From a virus: a stretch of 31,897 nt of DNA. Shown here piece by piece: positions 25,751-31,897 of the stretch. The DNA is taken from positions 1-31,897 of IMG/VR virus record IMGVR_UViG_3300009009_000035; one strand, given 5' to 3'. The translations under genes and the position numbers were made by a program. The notes under the pieces were generated by a model. The model searched no databases, was not told where the DNA came from, and saw only the letters and a program-made list of their open reading frames with translations. Each line of letters begins with the position of its first letter. Within the stretch, counting starts at the first letter, position 1.

Positions 25751-26719
25751 TTATTCAAAAATGTTATCATCAAACTTAACACCACGTGCATATGCACTGC
25801 CCTGCATAACGAAGAAATCGTGAAGCTCTGTGCTACCAAGGTAAGCCATTGGATCAAACCATGTTGTCACCTGAGTCACTGCCTCGTTATCTATGTTCTT
25901 CCAGTTAGACTTAAGACCTAAGTCTTGTAGTCTAGTGTTAGCTCTGAATCTAATATACTGCTTAAGCTGGTAAGCTGATAGCCCTTTGATAGTATCCACT
26001 GTACCAAAAGCCATGTCAATATAATCGTCCTCTAACTTCACAGCCGCTCTAGCTGCATCGTATACGTCACGCTTAAACTCATCAGTAAAGAACTGATGTC
26101 CATACTCTTGTCTTAGTGTATTAAATATCCATGCTCCATAGTTGGCATGCGTACTCTCATCTCTAATACTAAATGCAATGATCTGACCTAAGCCTTTCAT
26201 CACATTAAACCTAGAGAAGTTTAGTAAGATAGCAAAGCTACTGAATAAAGATACACCTTCAGCAAATCCACTGAACACAGCTAAGGACATTGCCTTATCC
26301 TTCAGTGTCTTGTTTGTTAGGATTAAGTTATCAATCTTAGCTTTAGCTACAGGGTCTTGTAAGAACGCATCAAAGTTATTCATACCTAAACTAATCTGAA
26401 ACTTAGAGTATGCGTCCTGATGTATAGTCTCCATGTTAGCCATCACCTGTGCGGCCATAGATACTTCTGCTTTACTGAACCACTTGGATACATCGTTCCA
26501 ATAGTTCTGGACAATCACTTCTACTTGAGTGAATCCTTTTAATGTAGACTCGATTAGTTTCTTCTCTGAGTCTGTTAACTTAGAGTTCCAATCTGATATA
26601 TCACCAGATAAATTAATCTCATCAACAATCCAAAATGCTTTCTGCTGACTCTTCCAAAAGTCATAAGCTACTGGATATTCAAAGGGAAAGTAGTGGGGTC
26701 TAGGATCTAATAGCGACAT
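25751..26719 (-). CDS. nrdB: class I ribonucleotide reductase, beta subunit
   Basis: Radical-generating subunit of 322 residues. Ligands of the metal pair are visible: Glu97 and His100 in METIHQDAY, Glu154 in GFAEG, Glu188 and His191 in RDESTH. Tyr104, seven residues after Glu97, sits where the E. coli Tyr122 radical lies. The first ligand, Asp84 in E. coli, appears to be Glu67 in FTQVEV. The protein partners NrdA encoded downstream. GAGAGGAATTAA precedes the ATG. Confidence 0.95.
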   Translation of the reverse strand: MSLLDPRPHYFPFEYPVAYDFWKSQQKAFWIVDEINLSGDISDWNSKLTDSEKKLIESTLKGFTQVEVIVQNYWNDVSKWFSKAEVSMAAQVMANMETIHQDAYSKFQISLGMNNFDAFLQDPVAKAKIDNLILTNKTLKDKAMSLAVFSGFAEGVSLFSSFAILLNFSRFNVMKGLGQIIAFSIRDESTHANYGAWIFNTLRQEYGHQFFTDEFKRDVYDAARAAVKLEDDYIDMAFGTVDTIKGLSAYQLKQYIRFRANTRLQDLGLKSNWKNIDNEAVTQVTTWFDPMAYLGSTELHDFFVMQGSAYARGVKFDDNIFE

Positions 26720-26770
26720 TTAATTCCTCTCTATTGTTTGGACCAAGGTTCTGTTCATTTGACAAGTACA

Positions 26771-27139
26771 TTAATACTTCTTACCACCATGACGGGCGGG
26801 TCTAGTTTTATTGTATTCTTTTTTTATTTGAATCACGTTTTCTAAATCGACTCCTTGTTGTTCGCAGTAATCTAATGCACGAATGACAGCGTCCGCAATC
26901 TCAACTGCCCAACCTTCAGGCTTAACATTACTAGGGAAGTTATCAGTACCTGATACAACTTCACCTGTTAAGTCATTAAAATATATAGCAGGTTTATTAT
27001 TCCTAAACTCTTCTGCTGCCTCAGCTAACTCACTAGTGATTAGCATTAGGATCTCTAAAGGATTCCTGTCTCCTCCGTCCCACCAACCCTTAGCTTTAGA
27101 TGTCTCGTGTATTTCTTTTGCTAGTTCATTGATTGTCAC
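26771..27139 (-). CDS. mazG: MazG-like nucleoside triphosphate pyrophosphohydrolase
   Basis: Protein of 122 residues that would hydrolyse NTPs or dNTPs to monophosphates, or lower alarmone levels as proposed for phage MazG. The metal motif is split as usual: ITSELAEAAEEFR (ExxE) and AVEIADAVIRALDYC (ExxD) with an insert between. I chose GTG at 27139 because GGAGG lies 5 bases upstream and the GTGA overlap couples it to the previous stop; an in-frame TTG is at 27151. It leads the nucleotide-metabolism group. Confidence 0.88.
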   Translation of the reverse strand: MTINELAKEIHETSKAKGWWDGGDRNPLEILMLITSELAEAAEEFRNNKPAIYFNDLTGEVVSGTDNFPSNVKPEGWAVEIADAVIRALDYCEQQGVDLENVIQIKKEYNKTRPARHGGKKY

Positions 27140-27480
27140 ATTGCCCTCCAAATATCGTTAATGTTATAAGAAGAATGTTCATGCCCCCACTCTTCTATTA
27201 TGTATGAATCAACATCCATATATCTAATACGATACTGAATGTCGCTTTGGTTATTTAACTTATCATCTAGTTCTTTCATTGTCAAGTTTGAATTAATCTT
27301 ATAAACAGCAAGCATCCTAAAAGTCTTATCAATCAGGACAGCCCCTTGAAAACTGGAGCAATAACTATTAGCTTCATCAAAGGCAAAGCCTTTAGTTCTG
27401 TTGTTACATTCGTATATAATCTTACCATTGTACTCAACACCATACCCCATGTTAGTATCTTTAAATAGAAACTCTACCAT
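27136..27480 (-). CDS. unknown protein upstream of mazG
   Basis: Protein of 114 residues, alpha/beta in character: GYGVEYNGKIIYECNNRTKGFAF, then AVLIDKTFRMLAVYK, then helix and strand to the end. No motif is recognised. It overlaps the 22-residue microprotein at its start and mazG at its end, so the three are likely translated in sequence. Confidence 0.5.
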   Translation of the reverse strand: MVEFLFKDTNMGYGVEYNGKIIYECNNRTKGFAFDEANSYCSSFQGAVLIDKTFRMLAVYKINSNLTMKELDDKLNNQSDIQYRIRYMDVDSYIIEEWGHEHSSYNINDIWRAM

Positions 27481-27542
27481 GCCAGATCCCTCACCATACC
27501 TACCAATAGAATGAAGAACATAAATACTAAAAGTAAAATCAT
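27474..27542 (-). CDS. 22-residue membrane microprotein
   Basis: The reading frame ATG 27542 to TAG 27474 encodes MILLLVFMFFILLVGMVRDL plus AW: one apolar helix of about 16 residues and a short polar end. AGGAGG lies 10 bases upstream. The ATG overlaps the stop of the sigma-like gene as ATGA, and its stop overlaps the ATG of the next gene. This fits a coupled gene filling an otherwise empty gap. It could be a holin-like or regulatory single-pass peptide; function unknown. Confidence 0.55.
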   Translation of the reverse strand: MILLLVFMFFILLVGMVRDLAW

Positions 27543-28072
27543 AAACCTAAATCCTCCTTAGTGAGTTTCTTTCTAATCGAATTGAGTGTAACCTTAACAT
27601 TATTGTTAGTCTTATTAGTGGACTCAGCTACCTCCTTAATAAAATTCTTACCGTCTGAAGTTAGAGTCGCTACTATAACTGCGTCTATAATCTTAGACTG
27701 TTCTTTATTTAGAATCTGCTTAGCCTTCTTACTGACAAGAGAAGGAAGCTTCCTTTCATGTACCGCTTGGTCAGGTAAAGGTCTACCTATGGATGCTACA
27801 TGTTGTGTGTACTTGTATATAAAGTCTGGACTAGTTGTCACTCTCCTACTATTATAGTCAAAGAAGTTTAACACATGTCCAATCGTAGCATTTATAAGCT
27901 GTGTTCTAGGGCTCACCTTTACATCAGTATCTGCGGACTTATTCATCCAAGTAATGTATACTCCTTGGACTAGATCATCCACAGTTTCTTTGGATAACCT
28001 CGGGTATTTTTTATTGATCATCTTTCTTACGAAAGAATAATTATCTACAAACAATTGTTGTTTAGTATCCAA
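27539..28072 (-). CDS. sigma-70-like (ECF-type) factor, second of a pair
   Basis: Protein of 177 residues starting at TTG with AGGAGG nine bases before it. The N-terminal helices (FVRKMINKKYPRLSKETVDD then LVQGVYITWM) match sigma region 2, including the D-L-V-Q turn. The C-terminal IKEVAESTNKTNNNVKVTLN and RKKL match a region 4 helix-turn-helix. The middle segment lacks a recognisable region 3, as in ECF factors. It could redirect host RNA polymerase to phage promoters, since no phage polymerase is seen. The similarity is weak and no search confirms it. Confidence 0.55.
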   Translation of the reverse strand: MDTKQQLFVDNYSFVRKMINKKYPRLSKETVDDLVQGVYITWMNKSADTDVKVSPRTQLINATIGHVLNFFDYNSRRVTTSPDFIYKYTQHVASIGRPLPDQAVHERKLPSLVSKKAKQILNKEQSKIIDAVIVATLTSDGKNFIKEVAESTNKTNNNVKVTLNSIRKKLTKEDLGL

Positions 28073-28077
28073 AGGTA

Positions 28078-28551
28078 CTACCCTCCTACCTGTTCTAGGA
28101 ACTCACGTTTTAGTGTAGCCTTAACAAACTTAACATATCCTAAAGACATGTCTAGTTTTGCGGCCACTTCTTTAAGTTCATCAGATCTACATAGCTCTAC
28201 TAATACCTGTGAGTACGAGTCCTTTAAACCATCAGACCACTTCAAGGTATCCATCTGTGTAGTGTTTACTCCGTAAGTAACTTTATCTAAAGTCCTAACG
28301 AAATCAGACATGAGGATCTTGCGTTTCGCATCTATCTTAATATAATCTCTAACGTAATTACGAAATGATGATACTAAAATAGGGACAGCGGAGCCGCCCC
28401 TATTCTCTACACGTGCAGAGGTCCACTTAACATAGAACCCTTGAACTAAATCTTCACTGTACCCACTAACCTTTGACCTAGCATAGTTAAGTATGTTGTA
28501 ATATTCTTTAAGGTATATCAAGTTAAGTTCTTCTTTAGTGTAGTACATCAT
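28078..28551 (-). CDS. sigma-70-like (ECF-type) factor, first of a pair
   Basis: Protein of 157 residues. Region 2-like: YYNILNYARSKVSGYSEDLV, then QGFYVKW, close to the bacterial 'DL.QE.F..lw' pattern. Region 4-like: ELKEVAAKLDMSLGYVKFVK followed by ATLKREFL, resembling 'eiA..lg.s.gtVksrl.rar..L'. The ATG overlaps the stop of the exported-protein gene (ATGA). It shares layout and the DLVQG-[VF]-Y motif with the next gene, suggesting duplication and divergence. A terminase or other HTH protein is an alternative. Confidence 0.6.
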   Translation of the reverse strand: MMYYTKEELNLIYLKEYYNILNYARSKVSGYSEDLVQGFYVKWTSARVENRGGSAVPILVSSFRNYVRDYIKIDAKRKILMSDFVRTLDKVTYGVNTTQMDTLKWSDGLKDSYSQVLVELCRSDELKEVAAKLDMSLGYVKFVKATLKREFLEQVGG

Positions 28552-28976
28552 AATCCCAATCCAAAAATTAGTTTTAAGTTACTGTTAGAATCCCCACCGA
28601 CACCTAGGTAAGAGTTACCTAATCTGTGTTGGTACATAGCTCCAACACCTAATCTGTTTACAGTAGATACTTCAGTAGTATTACCTTTAGTCTCATGGTC
28701 TAAGCCACGCTGACCCTGTACTGCATACACGGATATGATACCAGTGTGACGCTCCTCTACTACTTCAGTACGAACCACCGTAGGTGCTGGTGTAGGTGTT
28801 AACTTTAGGGCCTCCTTCTTTGTACGCTTTACTACCTTGTGTGTATTGGCAGAGAACGTATACACCTTACCATCCTTAGTAGTCACTGTAATCACAGCGT
28901 CTACAAGTTCCTTAGGTACTGGGAAGGCCATTGCGAAAGTCGGCAGTAATAATAATGCTAGTAAATATTTAATCAT
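28548..28976 (-). CDS. exported protein with signal peptide, unknown function
   Basis: Protein of 142 residues with a clear signal peptide (MIKYLLALLLLPTFAMA, cleavage likely before FPVP). The next 30 residues are beta-like (DAVITVTTKDGKVYTFSAN). A Thr/Pro linker (TPTPAPT) follows, and the C-terminal part has alternating apolar residues and ends LKLIFGLGL. An aromatic or apolar end with short strands could indicate outer-membrane association. AGGAG lies nine bases before the ATG. It directly follows the lipoprotein gene, so the two may act together in the envelope. Confidence 0.65.
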   Translation of the reverse strand: MIKYLLALLLLPTFAMAFPVPKELVDAVITVTTKDGKVYTFSANTHKVVKRTKKEALKLTPTPAPTVVRTEVVEERHTGIISVYAVQGQRGLDHETKGNTTEVSTVNRLGVGAMYQHRLGNSYLGVGGDSNSNLKLIFGLGL

Positions 28977-28994
28977 AAAATAAATCTCCTATTG

Positions 28995-29711
28995 TTAGTG
29001 TGAAAGAACGCTTGCAGGAACAACTTGATTAAGTAACAAAGGGCCTGAGTAGTTTAACCGTAGTGCAATCTGAGTCATAGGTCCTTGGTAATAGATAACA
29101 TTGAAGCTTCTTCTACCTTTCTGTAACTCAACTGACTTAGCTGTTCTTTCAGTAGGTGCTTGCAATTGTGGTGAGTTAATGATCACGTTGTTGTCAATCA
29201 TTAACCTAACACCATCATCAGTTAGCATTGAGAAAGTATACATACCTGATGTATCAATTGTGATATACCCAGTACAATCTAAAGCATAACCGTCAAGTCC
29301 CACTAGACTCTGTAACTCAGCAGGCATACCAGGAAATCCATTCGCTGCTAGTGAATTACCTACACTCAAGTTAGGTAGGATGAAAGATCCCACTGGTACT
29401 GATGCAGATAACACACTGATCATATTAGTTACACCATTCCAATTGGATAGGTTGTGTACATTACACAGCAAGCCCGGCTCATACTTAGAACCATCCTTAC
29501 CATCCATAATATCCTGCGGCGTAGAGTCTGGGCAGAATAATCTAATCCCACCTGGGATACTCTCTGTGTAGCAACTCGCCCCATTACTACCATCGTTCCC
29601 GTTTGTACCATTGATACCATCTTTAGCGGTCACTGTAACCTTATCGACTTGGCTACACCCTGAAAGAATTGCTGCCATTGCTATTGCTAAAACACTAATT
29701 ACTTTTATCAC
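28995..29711 (-). CDS. lipoprotein with collagen-like repeats and PA14-like domain
   Basis: Protein of 238 residues from GTG 29711, which has AAGGAG seven bases upstream; the frame is open to an ATG at 29747 with a weaker context. The signal peptide IKVISVLAIAMAAILSGC ends in a lipobox (L-S-G-Cys19). Next are five Gly-x-y triplets (DGINGTNGNDGSNGASC), another short GKDG, and Cys residues at 47, 60 and 83. Residues about 128-223 fit a PA14 domain: YITIDTSGMYTFSML, TDDGVRLMIDNN, then FNVIYYQ and LRLNYSG. PA14 domains usually bind carbohydrate. It would sit on the outer or inner membrane facing the periplasm or surface. Superinfection exclusion or host-surface change is possible. Confidence 0.72.
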   Translation of the reverse strand: MIKVISVLAIAMAAILSGCSQVDKVTVTAKDGINGTNGNDGSNGASCYTESIPGGIRLFCPDSTPQDIMDGKDGSKYEPGLLCNVHNLSNWNGVTNMISVLSASVPVGSFILPNLSVGNSLAANGFPGMPAELQSLVGLDGYALDCTGYITIDTSGMYTFSMLTDDGVRLMIDNNVIINSPQLQAPTERTAKSVELQKGRRSFNVIYYQGPMTQIALRLNYSGPLLLNQVVPASVLSH

Positions 29712-29976
29712 TGTCTGTCTCCTTGTTGTTACGTTGTTCTGTTTCAAAATTTACCCCTAACTTTTCCAGTACTATCTTTAATTTAATCTTAACTTTATGT
29801 GGACTGGTTGCTGTCACTGTTATAATTGGTACTTCACTTTGTGCAAAGACCACGGTTCCAGACTTACCGTCCTCATTGATTCTAGTTTGTAGATCATGTC
29901 CATCCTTATCTTTAAAAGTTCTTAATGATATCCAACCTCCATCGCCGTGTTTAATATATCTTATTCTAGTGTTCAT
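29695..29976 (-). CDS. unknown small protein
   Basis: Protein of 93 residues with AAAGGA upstream of the ATG. The first two thirds look beta-rich (RYIKHGDGGWISLRTF; GTVVFAQSEVPIITVTATS). A basic helix (KVKIKLKIVLEKLG) and a polar tail follow. It overlaps the lipoprotein gene start by 17 bases and the upstream gene by 11. No motif is recognised. Confidence 0.5.
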   Translation of the reverse strand: MNTRIRYIKHGDGGWISLRTFKDKDGHDLQTRINEDGKSGTVVFAQSEVPIITVTATSPHKVKIKLKIVLEKLGVNFETEQRNNKETDSDKSN

Positions 29977-30223
29977 ATTGCCAGTCCTTTACAAAATACT
30001 TATGAAGTATTATACCAACCTCATCAGTTTCAAATGCCTCCTCTATTTCTAAGGGAGCGAAGTGTTCGCTTAGTACATACCTCAAAGTTTCTAGTATCAT
30101 ATCAATTGCTTCTGTTCTATGTAGCGTCATCGCCTTTGCATAGGCCGCTGCCATATCTCTATTTGATTTTAAATGTACATGATTATGTACAAGGAACTCT
30201 GCTATCTTATATTCAATTGTCAT
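29966..30223 (-). CDS. unknown small helical protein
   Basis: Protein of 85 residues with AAAGG upstream of its ATG. It is helical (KIAEFLVHNHVHLKSNRDMA; AIDMILETLRYVLSEHF) with an acidic segment near the end (EIEEAFETDEVG). It overlaps genes on both sides by about 11 bases. The function is not recognisable. Confidence 0.5.
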   Translation of the reverse strand: MTIEYKIAEFLVHNHVHLKSNRDMAAAYAKAMTLHRTEAIDMILETLRYVLSEHFAPLEIEEAFETDEVGIILHKYFVKDWQYEH

Positions 30224-30413
30224 ACATCCTTTCTCTAGTTAATCTGAAAGACGACTCTGAGTCTCTACCTTCGAGTAACTTATTTAAGAAGTACAGTATG
30301 GATTTAACATACCACACTGCGTTAAACCAAAGCAACAGTATAAATATTATATGCAACCTATCGTAGTAATAATAGTTTACTGCAAAGTATAATGGTATAA
30401 TATACCTAATCAC
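30213..30413 (-). CDS. small membrane protein, unknown function
   Basis: Protein of 66 residues. It starts VIRYIIPLYFAVNYYYYD, then has an apolar segment (HIIFILLLWFNAVWYVKSILYF) that would cross the membrane, and ends polar and charged. GTG at 30413 is listed because AGGAGG lies 4 bases upstream, within the end of the preceding microprotein; GTG at 30416 is too close to that SD. Its role is unknown. Confidence 0.5.
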   Translation of the reverse strand: MIRYIIPLYFAVNYYYYDRLHIIFILLLWFNAVWYVKSILYFLNKLLEGRDSESSFRLTRERMYDN

Positions 30414-30421
30414 CACACCTC

Positions 30422-30577
30422 CTAAGTTCCTGTGACATCTGCGATGCCAACAAATGCTATCATAAATGTAACAAGTAAACCTACTAAGTGTAATGGGGAT
30501 GGTGTACTTACCATCATATCATAACACACTGCTACAAGCGGAGCCATATAGAAACTAATTAAAAGATTCTGTTTCAT
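30422..30577 (-). CDS. 51-residue membrane microprotein
   Basis: ATG 30577 to TAG 30422 encodes 51 residues with two apolar stretches: NLLISFYMAPLVAVCY and LHLVGLLVTFMIAFVGIA. It fills a gap of about 140 bases that otherwise has no gene. It overlaps the preceding gene's end by 23 bases. Its stop codon is part of the SD of the next gene (TAGGAGG). The upstream SD is weak (GTAGGT). Placement among small membrane proteins supports it, but homologs are needed. Confidence 0.45.
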   Translation of the reverse strand: MKQNLLISFYMAPLVAVCYDMMVSTPSPLHLVGLLVTFMIAFVGIADVTGT

Positions 30578-30776
30578 ATTGACCTACATACCAATCTAGT
30601 ACGAAGTGTAATAGCTCTGCGTACTCGTTATATCTATCGTAAGAATTATGCAGTCCCATCCTACGTTCCACTGCCTCTTCTACTGCTAGATCAAACATGT
30701 CTGTTAACTCTGCTACCTTATCAATAGACTCTGCTTGTTTCTCATTCTTAAATTTAGTTAGTGATACTACTTTCAA
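30555..30776 (-). CDS. unknown small protein
   Basis: Protein of 73 residues, probably from TTG 30776 with AAGGGGG four bases upstream. The N-terminus is basic (KVVSLTKFKNEKQ). The rest is acidic helix with aromatic residues (YNEYAELLHFVLDWYVGQYE). It overlaps the subtilase gene end by 23 bases. No family is recognised. Confidence 0.5.
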   Translation of the reverse strand: MKVVSLTKFKNEKQAESIDKVAELTDMFDLAVEEAVERRMGLHNSYDRYNEYAELLHFVLDWYVGQYETESFN

Positions 30777-31395
30777 GATACCCCCTTCGCTTACACTCGT
30801 TGTGTAATAGTTTGTTCATGTGTCTTGGTGATGAGTAGGATGTACCCTTGTGTACACTACCATCTACATACTCTAGCTTACCGCTATACTTAGTAACTAC
30901 AAAGCTACCAGTGTTAGCCACTTCTAAATCCTTAGCTCCTACTATAGTTATGTTGTTATATTTCTTAGCATACTCTTGTGGGTATAGCTTTACCTTATCC
31001 AGATCTAAGCTGCTATTACCTGATGATATAGTAAACTGTACCCCCTTGTCAATAAGTTTTTTTATTGCTTGTTCTTCTGCTAAAGACTTATCCTTACTGC
31101 CACTAAAGGACATGTTCACATACCTAACTCCTAACTGATCTGCTTTTTGTAAGCAATCAATAACGACTTCTGGTTTGAATAAGTTGGACTCACCACACAT
31201 AAATACTACCACTTGCTTACACACTTCATCGCCACTGTTAAGCATTGCATATACAACCTTAGTTCCATGAGGTACTTTCTCAGCACCTTCTGTGTGTACT
31301 ACTGTGTGCTTTACATAAGCGTTAGGAGTGAAGCCTGTGTCTATTACCATCACCCCTATTGTAGTGGCGGCCATCACCGCACTAGATATCATCAC
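30754..31395 (-). CDS. subtilisin-like (S8) serine protease, minimal
   Basis: Protein of 213 residues with all subtilase landmarks: Asp19 in VIDTGF, His43 in PHGTKV, the VNMSFSG strand, oxyanion Asn127 in SSGNSS, and Ser186 in GTSYSSP. It is much shorter than usual S8 enzymes (about 275 for the mature domain) and has no propeptide. The first 18 residues (MMISSAVMAATTIGVMVI) may be a short signal or just the first strand; they lack positive charge. Without export it would act inside the cell. The ATG overlaps the upstream stop, with AGGAGG 9 bases before it. Targets could be host proteins or phage capsid precursors. Confidence 0.85.
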   Translation of the reverse strand: MMISSAVMAATTIGVMVIDTGFTPNAYVKHTVVHTEGAEKVPHGTKVVYAMLNSGDEVCKQVVVFMCGESNLFKPEVVIDCLQKADQLGVRYVNMSFSGSKDKSLAEEQAIKKLIDKGVQFTISSGNSSLDLDKVKLYPQEYAKKYNNITIVGAKDLEVANTGSFVVTKYSGKLEYVDGSVHKGTSYSSPRHMNKLLHNECKRRGYLESSITN

Positions 31396-31604
31396 TGCAT
31401 ACCTCCTATCGTTGGTATTGTTATCACCATTACATTATTAGAATCAAAGTCTACTACTAACTCACCGTGATCTACTGCAATCTTAACTTCTTTTCTAGCT
31501 TCTTCTATAGAGATAGACTTCTTTCTAGAAAGGTATCTCGTCAGCTTGTCGTACGGTACTGACAATCTCCGGTCTAGGATATGCATCCATTCTTGAGTTG
31601 ACAT
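31392..31604 (-). CDS. small protein overlapping amidoligase gene, unknown function
   Basis: Protein of 70 residues. ATG at 31604 has AGGAG seven bases upstream. The first 26 codons overlap the amidoligase gene in another frame. The body looks like a winged-helix: LTRYLSRKKSISIEEARKEV, then VDHGELVVDFDSNNVMVITIP. This is only a shape impression. It overlaps the subtilase start (TGATG) and is likely translated with it. Confidence 0.5.
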   Translation of the reverse strand: MSTQEWMHILDRRLSVPYDKLTRYLSRKKSISIEEARKEVKIAVDHGELVVDFDSNNVMVITIPTIGGMQ

Positions 31605-31896
31605 AATCAATCTCCTCTTGTGTTGGTTGTTTATTATCTACTACTGATACTAGAAAGTTAGCCCAGTCTGTGATTGACTTGGCATCTAGTGTACCTTCAT
31701 GACATCTTACTTCAATGGTCTTGTGTTCCGTATATGCTGCTAAGTTAATGGCACTGTATCTGTTGTAACCCTGTCCTTTACTTTCAATAAAGTACATATC
31801 AAATTTCCTAAAGATACAGAAGTCATTGTTACGTCTTGACTCCGGCATCATATCTGCAATGGTATCTTGTATGTCGAATAATCTAAATGCACTTGT
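31525..31896 (-). CDS. putative amidoligase (5' partial)
   Basis: C-terminal part of a protein cut by the right edge: the frame remains open through 31896, upstream of ATG 31851. The visible 123 residues hold the amidoligase C-terminal signature: RYSAINLAAYTEHKTIEVRC, then HEGTLDAKSITDWANFLV. This matches the family pattern 'R-y-..-Nl-..-h-g-T-i-E-f-R-h-G-T-l-d-..-i-..-W'. Family members are glutamine-synthetase-fold ligases that form amide bonds on small molecules or peptides using ATP. Substrate binding and N-terminal motifs lie outside the window. Confidence 0.72.
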   Translation of the reverse strand, partial: TSAFRLFDIQDTIADMMPESRRNNDFCIFRKFDMYFIESKGQGYNRYSAINLAAYTEHKTIEVRCHEGTLDAKSITDWANFLVSVVDNKQPTQEEIDYVNSRMDAYPRPEIVSTVRQADEIPF

Positions 31897-31897
31897 A

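Noticed and set aside
26720-26770. Possible promoter before nrdB (TTGTCA on the - strand)
   Set aside because: No -10 box at 16-18 bases; the sequence there is TCCAAA.
29712-29747. ATG 29747 as lipoprotein start
   Set aside because: It adds 12 polar residues before the signal peptide and has no SD, while GTG 29711 has AAGGAG at 7 bases.
29723-30366. Two + strand open frames of 109 and 139 codons opposite the small - strand genes
   Set aside because: They lack SDs, overlap well-supported - strand genes along their length, and have apolar shadow-like composition.
1-31897. CRISPR arrays, integrase, phage RNA polymerase, tRNA genes
   Set aside because: No regular short repeats, tyrosine or serine recombinase motifs, T7-type polymerase or tRNA folds were found in the window.

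Overview
The window is a stretch of an AT-rich tailed-phage (podovirus-type) genome. No bacterial housekeeping gene, rRNA or tRNA is visible. Genes are tightly packed, with stop/start overlaps at most junctions and Shine-Dalgarno (SD) sequences such as AGGAGG. The lineage resembles marine podoviruses that carry T7-like replication genes but no RNA polymerase of their own. That placement is inference from gene content. Export signals, including a lipobox, point to a Gram-negative host.

The window has two convergent blocks. Block 1 (+ strand, 1-10224) is the late virion block: a tail nozzle/stabilisation-type protein cut by the left edge, a small virion-associated protein, four long Ala/Gln-rich or coiled-coil proteins that look like internal or ejected virion proteins, and a holin. 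Block 2 (- strand, 31897 down to 10221) meets it tail to tail, with the two stop codons overlapping.

In transcription order, Block 2 begins with an accessory region (31897-27140): an amidoligase cut by the right edge, a subtilisin-like protease, several small proteins including two very small membrane proteins, a lipoprotein with collagen-like repeats and a PA14-like domain, a secreted protein, and two tandem sigma-factor-like proteins. Next comes nucleotide supply (27139-23392): a MazG-like pyrophosphohydrolase, class I ribonucleotide reductase NrdB and NrdA, and a PQ-loop membrane protein. Recombination and replication follow (23395-14120): a three-repeat DNA-binding protein, an Fe-S RecB/Cas4-like nuclease, an ERF annealing protein, small proteins, an AEP-like primase fused to a DnaB-like helicase, a family A DNA polymerase with Leu at the Pol I Phe762 position, and a T5 A1-like metallophosphoesterase. 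The end of the block (14135-10221) has an HExxH metallopeptidase, a zinc-ribbon protein, free-standing HNH and GIY-YIG endonucleases, a membrane-anchored trypsin-like protease, and a pair of heavily overlapping genes.

The most interesting non-coding element is the 113-nt leader of the primase-helicase gene (20266-20378). It can form an H-type pseudoknot. One strand of that pseudoknot is also perfectly complementary to the gene's GGAGGAGG ribosome binding site. This is the arrangement of a translational switch on the replicative primase-helicase. Other points of note are three different predicted peptidases in one phage, a tandem pair of sigma-like factors, a 22-residue membrane microprotein overlapping both neighbours, and a possible -1 frameshift site in the overlapping pair at 10562-10721. 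All functional assignments come from reading motifs. No database search was run.
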